DNA from: an uncultured bacterium
Lineage (GTDB): Bacteria > Bacillota > Clostridia > Lachnospirales > Lachnospiraceae
Assembly (NCBI GenBank): GCA_905215155.1
Contig: CAJMPJ010000008.1
Span: forward strand, 39,057-103,056
Reading direction: 5' to 3'
Length of the DNA stretch: 64,000 bases
A model generated the notes under the pieces. It was not told the DNA's origin. It saw nothing but the letters and a program-made list of their open reading frames with translations, and did no database searches. Numbering within the stretch: position 1 is the stretch's first letter; every line of letters begins with the position of its first letter. Position numbers and translations under genes: made by a program. Positions 34,762 to 42,093 of the stretch are shown piece after piece.

Positions 34762-35846
34762 CAAAGCACCTCGCTTTCTAAAAGAATATCCTCTCCAAGC
34801 ACAGTGATTTGGGGAGGTGACAGTGACACCCCATTGTCTGGAGATTCCATGCCGATTCCACCAACGGGGGATTTTGCATGGATGCCCCCAAACAGCTTTG
34901 GTGCAACATAGACCTGGACTTTATTTACGATTCCATCGGTTAATGCGGACCAGTTTAATGTACTCCCTCCTTCCAAAAGAATGCTGTCTACGTTCCTTTT
35001 CCCAAGCTGTATCATCAGTTCCTTTAAATCCACCTTTCCCTCCTTTTGAGAAACCGTAAGGACCTCACAGCCGGCTTCCTCATAAGGCTTTATTTTGGCT
35101 TGGTCGGTACAGCAGGCAGCCAGAATGGTCTTGTACTGATCGGCAGTCTGAACGACACGGGAGGAGAGAGGTGTCCTCAGGCTTGTGTCGCAGACGATGC
35201 GTTGAGGGCTTTTGCAGCCATTGAAGCGGCAGGTCAGCATGGGATCATCGGTGAGTATGGTACTTACCCCGACCATGATTCCGGAATAGCGGTGTCTGTC
35301 CTTTTGCACTTGCAGACGGGCAGCTTCTCCCGTAATCCATTTGGACTTCCCGGAAGAAGTGGCAATTTTTCCGTCCATGGTCATGGCGTATTTCATTACC
35401 ACATAAGGGGTTTGATGCTTAATGAAGTGGAAGAAGACTCTATTGAGCTTCCTGCATTCTTCGGATAAAACCCCTTCCGTAACTTCGATTCCATGGTGAC
35501 GCAAAATGCTGGCCCCTTTGCCTGCAACGACAGGGTTTGGGTCAAGGGAGCCGATCACAACTCTCCGGATGCCGCTTTTTAAAATTGCATCGGTGCATGG
35601 CGGTGTTTTTCCGTAATGGCAGCAGGGCTCCAAAGTCACGTAAAGGGTTGCGCCCTGAGGGGATTGCCTACAGCCCGAAAGGGCTTCACGCTCCGCATGG
35701 GGCATACCAAACCTCTGATGGAACCCCATTCCGATGATAGTGCCATCTTTTACGATAACAGCTCCTACCATTGGATTGGGATTGACCCAGCCAATCCCTT
35801 TTTTGGCAAGTTCCAATGCTTGTTTCATGTAATCAATATCAGTCAA
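34761..35846 (-). CDS. ribD: bifunctional diaminohydroxyphosphoribosylaminopyrimidine deaminase / reductase
   Basis: This 361-aa protein has an N-terminal deaminase with zinc motifs HAE (GMPHAEREAL) and PCCHYGKTPPC, and a C-terminal reductase (YVVMKYAMTMDGKIATSSGKSKWITG). It performs steps two and three of riboflavin synthesis. I place the start at TTG 35846 because AGGAGG lies 7 bases upstream; ATG 35828 is the first internal ATG and the open frame back to 35906 runs into the leader terminator. It is the first gene behind the FMN riboswitch. Confidence 0.94.
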   Translation of the reverse strand: MTDIDYMKQALELAKKGIGWVNPNPMVGAVIVKDGTIIGMGFHQRFGMPHAEREALSGCRQSPQGATLYVTLEPCCHYGKTPPCTDAILKSGIRRVVIGSLDPNPVVAGKGASILRHHGIEVTEGVLSEECRKLNRVFFHFIKHQTPYVVMKYAMTMDGKIATSSGKSKWITGEAARLQVQKDRHRYSGIMVGVSTILTDDPMLTCRFNGCKSPQRIVCDTSLRTPLSSRVVQTADQYKTILAACCTDQAKIKPYEEAGCEVLTVSQKEGKVDLKELMIQLGKRNVDSILLEGGSTLNWSALTDGIVNKVQVYVAPKLFGGIHAKSPVGGIGMESPDNGVSLSPPQITVLGEDILLESEVL

Positions 35847-35869
35847 CCGGACACCTCCTGAAAAATAAA

Positions 35870-35898
35870 ATGCCTTGAACCGATATCGTTCAAGGCAT
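35870..35898 (-). terminator. FMN-riboswitch terminator
   Basis: On the minus strand ATGCCTTGAAC and GTTCAAGGCAT form an 11-bp stem followed by TTTTATTTTT, located between the FMN aptamer and the ribD start. It is the likely OFF structure formed when FMN is bound. Confidence 0.85.
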
Positions 35899-35999
35899 GG
35901 AGTCACAGAATGGAGGGAAGCTGTATCAAAAATAAAAAAACTCCGAAATCAAAACGATTTCAGAGACATTTACGATACACACAACATGTGTTTTCATCT

Positions 36000-36102
36000 T
36001 CTTTCATCCAGACTATACTGTCGGCTTCGGAATTACACCGAATCATGCCTTGCGGCTCGTGGGCTTTACCACCGGTAGGGATTTTCACCCTGCCCTGAAG
36101 AT
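36000..36102 (-). promoter_or_regulatory. FMN riboswitch (RFN element)
   Basis: Read on the minus strand, the conserved RFN blocks are present in order: CTTCAGGGCAGGGTGAAA, TCCCTACCGGTGGTAAAGCC, CGAGCCGCAAGGC, GAATTCGGTG-like ATTCGGTGTAATTCCG, and CCGACAGTATAGTCTGGAT ending GAAAGAAG. It lies about 150 bases upstream of ribD and controls the whole rib operon by FMN. Boundaries are approximate. Confidence 0.96.
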
Positions 36103-36182
36103 ATTTATTCAATTACGGTTAATATAGCACCATGCCAAAGCGTTGTCAAGTGCTTGGGCGCATTTTCATTTATTGCTCCCTT

Positions 36183-36575
36183 TTAGGGATTGCCTGGGTC
36201 GGGTTCCGTACTTAAATACTGGCTCCCAAACGCGTGCATCAGTTCCAGAATAGGGATGATTTTTGTACCCAGTTCGGTCAAGCTGTATTCCACGCGGGAA
36301 GGGACCACCGGATAGACCTTCCGGCTCACCAGCCGGTCTTCTTCCAGACTCCGCAGCTGGGAGGTCAGCATTTTCTGGGTCACTTGAGGAAGCCTTTTTT
36401 TGATTTCGCTGAATCGCAGGGTCTTGCTGCTTAAATACCATAGAATCAGAATTTTCCATTTTCCAGAAAGCAGTTCCTGCACAAGGGCCATGGGGCAGAC
36501 ATTGTATTTTAAGCACTGGTCTTTCATATAGCATTCTTCGTGCATGGGCTTATTGCAGATCATATTGGCTGACAT
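36183..36575 (-). CDS. HxlR family transcriptional regulator
   Basis: This 130-aa winged-helix protein has the HxlR pattern CPMALVQELLSGKWKILILWYLSSKTLRFSEIKKRLPQVTQKMLTSQLRSLEEDRLVSRKVYPVVPSRVEYSLTELG. It has several N-terminal Cys residues (Cys-rich MSANMICNKPMHEECYMKDQCLKYNVCP) that could sense thiol stress. The ATG at 36575 follows GAGGTGGTCCC. It is divergent from the rSAM/importer cluster 250 bases away. The azoreductase dyad at 30.4 kb is another possible target. Confidence 0.9.
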   Translation of the reverse strand: MSANMICNKPMHEECYMKDQCLKYNVCPMALVQELLSGKWKILILWYLSSKTLRFSEIKKRLPQVTQKMLTSQLRSLEEDRLVSRKVYPVVPSRVEYSLTELGTKIIPILELMHAFGSQYLSTEPDPGNP

Positions 36576-36827
36576 GGGACCACCTCTTTCTGGTATATAA
36601 AATATAGGAAGTATCAAATGAAGCTATGTATGTTAAAAAGATATCCTACGATCCATTATACCATTTACTGACTTAAATTGTAAATATGTATATTCTGCCG
36701 CTTTCTATTGTACCGTTGTTTTTCAACAACACTGGAAAAGCCCTGATTCTATGGAACAGGCCGCCCACATATAATAGGCATATACTTTTAATCCTTATGG
36801 CAAAACGCATATGGAAGGAGAACATGG

Positions 36828-37841
36828 ATGATCGTATCTTGGCTGACCACAAATCAGTGTAATTTAAAATGCAGGCATTGCTATCAGGATGCCGGAGGCA
36901 GAAGTGCAGAGGAGCTTAATACAGACGAAGCAAAAAAAATGATCGGAGAGATCGCAGCGGCCGGTTTTAAAATTATGATATTCAGCGGAGGAGAGCCGCT
37001 CATGCGTCCCGATATCTATGAACTGGTTTCTTACGCAGCTTCCTTAGGACTGCGTCCGGTTTTTGGAACCAACGGAACGCTGATCACAGAAGAAACAGCT
37101 GTGAAGCTGAAACAGTGCGGTGCAAAGGCCATGGGCATCAGTCTGGACAGCTTAATAGAAGAAAGGCATAACTTTTTCAGGGGAAAGGAGGATGCATTCC
37201 AATTGACCCTGAAAGGCATTGAAAACTGCAAAAAGGCAGGTCTTCCCTTTCAGATCCATACCACTGTTATGGACTGGAATCAGGAGGAGGTATGCGGCAT
37301 CATAGATTTTTGTGTGGAAACAGGAGCAATTGCCAGCTACTTGTTTTTCTTGATTCCTGTAGGAAGAGGAAAGTTTTTGGAGAAAACCTCCCTTGAGGTG
37401 ATGGAATATGAAAAACTGTTGAGAACCATTATGGAAAAGCAAAAACACGTTCCCATTGATATCAAGCCCACCTGCGCGCCTCAATTTATCCGGGTAGCCA
37501 GGCAGATGGAGGTAAAAACCCGCTTTCAAAAAGGCTGTCTGGCCGGATTGAGCTACTGCATCATAAATCCGGTAGGAACGGTCAGGCCCTGTGCCTATAT
37601 GGTAGAGGAAGCAGGCAATGTCCGGGAACAGCCCTTTGACCAGATCTGGGAGAACAGCGGGTTATTCAAGCATCTGCGTACTCAGCAATATAAAGGGACA
37701 TGTGGTGCTTGTGTCTATCAGATAGAGTGCGGCGGCTGCCGGGCAAGAGCCGGGTATTACCATGAAGGCGACTATATGGCAGAGGACAGTTACTGTGCTT
37801 ATGGAAAACAGTTGGAAACAGGAGGGCTTCTGGTCAATTGA
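36828..37841 (+). CDS. radical SAM/SPASM protein (NirJ/AhbD-like)
   Basis: This 337-aa radical SAM enzyme has the SAM/4Fe-4S motif at Cys11, Cys15, Cys18 (CNLKCRHCY), the SAM-binding GGEP, and a C-terminal SPASM domain with auxiliary-cluster Cys (CLAGLSYC, RPCAYM, CGACVYQIECGGC, DSYC). The closest pattern I recognise is the heme-biosynthesis NirJ/AhbD group and peptide maturases. AAGGAGAACATGG precedes the start. Its stop overlaps the TTG start of an ABC binding lipoprotein by 4 bases, so its product or substrate probably relates to the imported compound. Confidence 0.88.
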   Translation: MIVSWLTTNQCNLKCRHCYQDAGGRSAEELNTDEAKKMIGEIAAAGFKIMIFSGGEPLMRPDIYELVSYAASLGLRPVFGTNGTLITEETAVKLKQCGAKAMGISLDSLIEERHNFFRGKEDAFQLTLKGIENCKKAGLPFQIHTTVMDWNQEEVCGIIDFCVETGAIASYLFFLIPVGRGKFLEKTSLEVMEYEKLLRTIMEKQKHVPIDIKPTCAPQFIRVARQMEVKTRFQKGCLAGLSYCIINPVGTVRPCAYMVEEAGNVREQPFDQIWENSGLFKHLRTQQYKGTCGACVYQIECGGCRARAGYYHEGDYMAEDSYCAYGKQLETGGLLVN

Positions 37842-38782
37842 AAGGGAAAAAAATCGTATATGGGGCAATTATTTTCATCCTTGCAAGCCTTTTAGCAGGC
37901 TGTAACCATAAGCAGACAAAGCTAGCTCCTTCCAGAGAGGGATACCAATTTACAGATGCCCTTGGTCAGGAGATTACCGTTCAAGAGCCAAAAAGAGTGG
38001 TGGCACTTATGGGCAGCTTTGCAGAAATCTGGCTGGACGCAGGCGGGAAGCTGACGGCAGTTACGGACGATGCATTTGAGGAAAGAGGGCTGACACTTCC
38101 CAAAGACACAGTAACTGTGGGAACCTACAACCGTCCCAATGTGGAACAGATCATCGCCTGTGATCCGGACTTAGTACTCCTGTCTTCCGAAACCAAGGAA
38201 CATGTGGCCTTAAAGGATACGTTAAAACAGGCAGGTATTACCGCCGCATATTTTCAAGTGACTTACTTTGAGGATTACTTAAAGATGCTGAAACTATGTA
38301 CGGATATCACAGGCCGCGGGGATCTCTATGAAAAGAACGGTCTGGCGGTAAAAGAGCAGATTGATGCCATTATTACAAAAACCAAGGGTCAAAAATCCCC
38401 CGCCGTTTTGTTCCTCATTACCTATTCAGGGGGAGCCCTCGTTAAGAATTCCCAGTGCATGACCGGGAAGATGTTAAAGGATTTAGGCTGTGAAAACATT
38501 GCGGATCAAAACCAGAGCCTTTTAAAGGAATTTAATATAGAATCCATTATGAAAGCCGATCCTGATTATATTTTTGTTGTTGCTATGGGAAATGATGAAG
38601 AACTGGCAAAGAAAAATTTAAAAGAGGCCGTAGAAAACAATCCGGCCTGGAATGGCCTTAGTGCAGTGAAAAATGGCCGGTATATTGTGCTGCCAAAGGA
38701 AAAGTTTCTATATAAACCAGATGCGAAATGGGGAGATAGCTATGCATACCTTTTTGAAATCCTGTATGGGAACAAACCGTAA
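37838..38782 (+). CDS. ABC transporter substrate-binding lipoprotein (FecB/BtuF-like)
   Basis: This 314-aa cluster A-II binding protein has lipobox LAGC (Cys22) and the pattern RVVALMGSFAEIWLDAGGKLTAVTDDAF...CDPDLVLLS, typical of iron-siderophore, heme or cobalamin binders. It starts with TTG, overlapping the rSAM stop (TTGA), with GGAGGG 11 bases upstream; no in-frame ATG exists before the signal peptide. Translation is thus probably coupled to the rSAM gene. The substrate is unknown. Confidence 0.88.
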   Translation: MKGKKIVYGAIIFILASLLAGCNHKQTKLAPSREGYQFTDALGQEITVQEPKRVVALMGSFAEIWLDAGGKLTAVTDDAFEERGLTLPKDTVTVGTYNRPNVEQIIACDPDLVLLSSETKEHVALKDTLKQAGITAAYFQVTYFEDYLKMLKLCTDITGRGDLYEKNGLAVKEQIDAIITKTKGQKSPAVLFLITYSGGALVKNSQCMTGKMLKDLGCENIADQNQSLLKEFNIESIMKADPDYIFVVAMGNDEELAKKNLKEAVENNPAWNGLSAVKNGRYIVLPKEKFLYKPDAKWGDSYAYLFEILYGNKP

Positions 38783-39758
38783 GGCGTGGCTTCTTTTGCT
38801 GTGTTCCGCCGCCGGTCTTTTGGTTTCGGTGGGGGCAGGCTTGTGCCTGGGAGCCAATCCCATTGGAGTGCCGGTATTTTTTGACACCCTTATCCGGAAA
38901 AACCCGGATGACTTTTTATACCGGATCATTCGGACCGTCCGTTTTCCAAGAGTATTTGGTGCACTGTTGGCGGGAAGCGGACTTGCGGTATCGGGAACCA
39001 TCATACAGTCTGTGCTGAACAATCCCCTTGCAAGCCCAAACATTATCGGAGTCAATGCAGGGGCCGGATTTTTCGTTCTGCTGGCCTCCGCCTTGTTCCC
39101 GGCCCAGCCCGGCCTTCTTCCGGTTTGGGCATTTCTTGGTGCACTGTTGGCCTCTCTGCTGATCCTTTTAGCCGGAGCGGGGAGACAGATGTCCCAGTTA
39201 TTGCTGGTACTGACCGGATTTGTGGTCAACAGCATTTTCACCGCCGGAATGAACACCATCATGATCCTCAATCCCGATGCCTATGTGGGAGCAGGCAATT
39301 TTCTGGCAGGGGGTCTTTCCTCTCTGACGGGTAAGAACATTGCTTTTCCGGCCGCATTGATTCTTCTGGGTCTGATGCTTGCAATGCTTTGCTCCCATGG
39401 ATTGAATCTTCTTCATCTGGGGGCTGATTGTGCCAAAACACTGGGAATGAATGTTTTGGTCAGCCGCTTTCTGTATATTGCAATAGCGGCCGTACTTGCC
39501 GGAGCAGCCGTAAGCTTTGCCGGACTGATTGGATTTGTGGGACTTTTGGTTCCCCATGGGGTGAAATTGCTCATTGGGTCAGACAACCGTTTTGTGATTC
39601 CCGCCAGTGCGCTGATGGGAGGAATGTTTGTCATATTGTGCGATCTGCTTGCCAGGACTATTTTTCTTCCTTATGAATTGCCGGTCGGGATCTTGATGTC
39701 CTTTCTTGGCAGTCCCTTTTTCCTGTATCTGATCCTGAAAAGCAGAGGCACCGCTTGA
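38742..39758 (+). CDS. FecCD-type ABC transporter permease
   Basis: This 338-aa permease with about 10 membrane segments has the FecCD/BtuC signatures RFPRVFGALLAGSGLAVSGTIIQSVLNNPLASPNIIGVNAGAGF and VSFAGLIGFVGLLVPHGVKLLIG. A single permease gene implies a homodimer. I chose ATG 38742, with GGGGAG 6 bases upstream; this overlaps the binding-protein gene by 41 bases. ATG 38766 is an alternative. Confidence 0.9.
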   Translation: MHTFLKSCMGTNRKAWLLLLCSAAGLLVSVGAGLCLGANPIGVPVFFDTLIRKNPDDFLYRIIRTVRFPRVFGALLAGSGLAVSGTIIQSVLNNPLASPNIIGVNAGAGFFVLLASALFPAQPGLLPVWAFLGALLASLLILLAGAGRQMSQLLLVLTGFVVNSIFTAGMNTIMILNPDAYVGAGNFLAGGLSSLTGKNIAFPAALILLGLMLAMLCSHGLNLLHLGADCAKTLGMNVLVSRFLYIAIAAVLAGAAVSFAGLIGFVGLLVPHGVKLLIGSDNRFVIPASALMGGMFVILCDLLARTIFLPYELPVGILMSFLGSPFFLYLILKSRGTA

Positions 39759-39788
39759 AGCCGCTCCAAGTAAAAGGGAGGAATCTAA

Positions 39789-40553
39789 ATGATCCAATTG
39801 AAAAATGTGACTTATTCCTACAATCATCAGCCGCTGATACAGGATATGGACGTGACCTTTGAAAAGGGGAAAGTTACGGCGATCATCGGCCCCAACGGAT
39901 GCGGGAAAAGTACCCTATTAAAGCTGGCTTGCCGCCTGCTGCGTCCCCAGAAGGGAAACGTGTTTTTAGAGGACCAGGAAATCGGCACATTTAAGGGAAG
40001 AACCTTTGCCAGAAAGGTGTCCGTACTTCTGCAAAACAATCCCATCCCCGATATGACTGTAGAACGCGCGGTCCTGTCCGGAAGATATCCTTATCAGTCC
40101 CCATTTAAAACTTATGGGCAAGAGGACAGGACCATCACGGAATATGCCATGAAAGTGACAGGCTGCCATTCTCTCAGATATAAAAATATGCATCAGCTGT
40201 CAGGCGGGGAACGCCAGCGGGCATTTCTTGCCATGCGGTTGGCCCAGGATACGCCGGTTATATTTCTCGATGAACCGACCACCTATCTTGATATCAATGT
40301 ATCCTATGAAATGATGGAACTGCTCCGAGAACAAAATCAAAAACTGGGTAAAACGATAGTCATGGTTCTCCATGATATGACTCTGGCCTTAAACTACGCA
40401 GATTACATCATTCTAATGGAAAATGGAAAAATCAAAGCCTGTAATTCTGTACTTGATGATGAACTGCATCATTGCATCGGAGAAATCTTTCACGTAAAAA
40501 TCCAAAGCTTTTCAGAAACAGATAGATCTCAATTTTATTTTGTCAAAAGGTAG
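39789..40553 (+). CDS. FecE/BtuD-type ABC transporter ATP-binding protein
   Basis: This 254-aa ATPase has Walker A GPNGCGKST, signature LSGGERQR, Walker B VIFLDEPT and the H-loop VLHDM. It powers the importer encoded just upstream. AAGGGAGGAATCTAA precedes the ATG. It is the last gene of the cluster. Confidence 0.93.
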   Translation: MIQLKNVTYSYNHQPLIQDMDVTFEKGKVTAIIGPNGCGKSTLLKLACRLLRPQKGNVFLEDQEIGTFKGRTFARKVSVLLQNNPIPDMTVERAVLSGRYPYQSPFKTYGQEDRTITEYAMKVTGCHSLRYKNMHQLSGGERQRAFLAMRLAQDTPVIFLDEPTTYLDINVSYEMMELLREQNQKLGKTIVMVLHDMTLALNYADYIILMENGKIKACNSVLDDELHHCIGEIFHVKIQSFSETDRSQFYFVKR

Positions 40554-40645
40554 AAACAGTCTTGTTTTATCAGGCATTTTTTGTATATATTTCTTCAACC
40601 AACAATAGAATAAAAAAAAATGAAAAAGAATTTGGAGGTGTTTGA

Positions 40646-41062
40646 ATGGGAAAGATTCTGCTGCTTGTTTTAGGAATCCTGTCTTTGGCTCTGGGAACGG
40701 TTGGAGTTGGAGTGCCGGGGCTGCCGACAACACCGTTCTTTCTGCTGTCTTTGTTCTGCTTTACGAGAAGTTCCAATCGACTGGACCGCTGGTTTCGTGG
40801 TACAAAACTTTTTGAAACCTATGTAAAGCCCTATGAAGAGGACAAATCCCTGCCCCGCAAACAGAAGCTTGTCATTCAATTAACGGCTGGAACCATGATG
40901 CTTTTCGCTTTTTTGTTTCTGGATAACCTGGCGATACGCCTGTTTCTTATCGTCGCGTTTATCCTCCATAATTATGTATTTCTATTTGTAATTAAGACTA
41001 GGAAAGGGGAAGCTCCTGATACGAAAACAGGAAAATCTAATGGTAAAACTTATGAATTATGA
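40646..41062 (+). CDS. DUF454 (YbaN) family membrane protein
   Basis: This 138-aa protein matches YbaN/DUF454: LGILSLALGTVGVGVPGLPTTPFFLLSLFCFTRSSNRLDRWF, then two further membrane segments near residues 80-120. Function is unknown. GGAGG lies 8 bases before the ATG. The next gene overlaps by 23 bases. Confidence 0.9.
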   Translation: MGKILLLVLGILSLALGTVGVGVPGLPTTPFFLLSLFCFTRSSNRLDRWFRGTKLFETYVKPYEEDKSLPRKQKLVIQLTAGTMMLFAFLFLDNLAIRLFLIVAFILHNYVFLFVIKTRKGEAPDTKTGKSNGKTYEL

Positions 41063-41345
41063 GGGAATTATAATAGGAATGGGAACGTTTCTTCTGATTG
41101 GATTGCTGCATCCGGTTGTCATTAAGGCAGAGTACTATTTTGGAACAAAAATATGGCCGGCATTTCTGGCTGCGGGAATTGTGTGCATTGTGCTTTCCCT
41201 ATTTTCATCGGGAAGAGTGCTGTCCCCGCTTCTGGCAGTTCTGGGTTTTTCGCTTTTATGGAGTATCAAGGAACTTTTTGAACAGAAGCAAAGGGTAGAA
41301 AAAGGCTGGTTTCCCCGGAATCCCAATAAGAAGATTTTTGAATAG
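41040..41345 (+). CDS. DUF4491 family membrane protein
   Basis: This 101-aa protein reads MNYEGIIIGMGTFLLIGLLHPVVIKAEYYFGTKIWPAFL, matching DUF4491, with three membrane segments and a polar tail. Function is unknown. It overlaps the DUF454 gene by 23 bases. The start may be ATG 41040 (AGGA upstream) or ATG 41052, which matches the family start better. Confidence 0.82.
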   Translation: MVKLMNYEGIIIGMGTFLLIGLLHPVVIKAEYYFGTKIWPAFLAAGIVCIVLSLFSSGRVLSPLLAVLGFSLLWSIKELFEQKQRVEKGWFPRNPNKKIFE

Positions 41346-41372
41346 CATAACAGCATACGATAAAAAAATAAC

Positions 41373-41401
41373 TTGACAATAAGTGAATGATCATTTATTA
41401 T
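41373..41401 (+). promoter_or_regulatory. tetR promoter with operator in the spacer
   Basis: A consensus -35 TTGACA (41373-41378) and TATTAT (41396-41401) are spaced by 17 bases. The spacer is almost filled by AAGTGAATGATCATTTAT (41381-41398), containing the palindrome AATGATCATT. A TetR dimer there would block the promoter, implying autorepression. The same site, inverted with one change, precedes lon. Confidence 0.75.
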
Positions 41402-41421
41402 AGAATCACAGAGGTGATGGA

Positions 41422-41985
41422 ATGAGAAAAAAAGACGACGAAAAAGTGAGAAGCATAAAAGAAGCAGTAATTAAGCTGATCCTGCAGGAGGGGTTTCATG
41501 GCACTTCTGTCTCCAAAATCGCCAAGATGGCAGGGGTTTCGCCGGCAACAGTATATATCTATTTTGAGAATAAGGATGATATGCTTCATGATATTTACAT
41601 GGAGTATTCAGAAGAGATTTATACCTATCTGTTAGACTGCGTTGACCGAAAGATGGAAGGACAGAGGCAGATTGAGGCCCTCATTAGAAGCTATTATAAC
41701 TATATTTTAGAGAACAAAGAGATTTTCAGTTTTGTAGAGCAGTTTTCCAATTGTCCCTCTCTGGCAGGGAAGTGTACCGGAAAGCAGGGAATTTGTAAAA
41801 TTTATAATCTGATGACAGAGATGAAGAATGCCAACGTTATAAAAGATTACAGAGAAGACAATTTAATTGCGATCATGTTCCAGCCGGTAAAGGCGATTGC
41901 AGTGGATAACCGGAAGAGTGAAGCACAGAAGGAAGATTTGCTGCAGGAGATGATAAAGATCATACAATATGCAATATTACGATAG
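41422..41985 (+). CDS. TetR/AcrR family transcriptional regulator
   Basis: This 187-aa regulator has an N-terminal TetR helix-turn-helix (IKEAVIKLILQEGFHGTSVSKIAKMAGVSPATVYIYFENKDDMLHDIY) and an all-helical ligand domain. It contains three Cys between residues about 111 and 123 (NCPSLAGKCTGKQGIC). GAGGTG precedes the ATG. Matching 18-bp sites upstream of this gene and of lon indicate it controls both. Confidence 0.9.
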   Translation: MRKKDDEKVRSIKEAVIKLILQEGFHGTSVSKIAKMAGVSPATVYIYFENKDDMLHDIYMEYSEEIYTYLLDCVDRKMEGQRQIEALIRSYYNYILENKEIFSFVEQFSNCPSLAGKCTGKQGICKIYNLMTEMKNANVIKDYREDNLIAIMFQPVKAIAVDNRKSEAQKEDLLQEMIKIIQYAILR

Positions 41986-42047
41986 ATATATGCGGGATTA
42001 TAATACAGAGAAGATCTGTAAAAGATCTCGCAAAAAAATAATAGATT

Positions 42048-42065
42048 ATAAATGAACATTCACTT
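42048..42065 (+). promoter_or_regulatory. second TetR-type operator, upstream of lon
   Basis: ATAAATGAACATTCACTT is the reverse complement of the tetR promoter site AAGTGAATGATCATTTAT except for one base at the centre. It lies 28 bases before the lon start codon and 62 bases after the tetR stop. The match of 17 of 18 bases is very unlikely by chance. Confidence 0.75.
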
Positions 42066-42093
42066 TAGAAATACGCACAGAAAGGATAAAACG

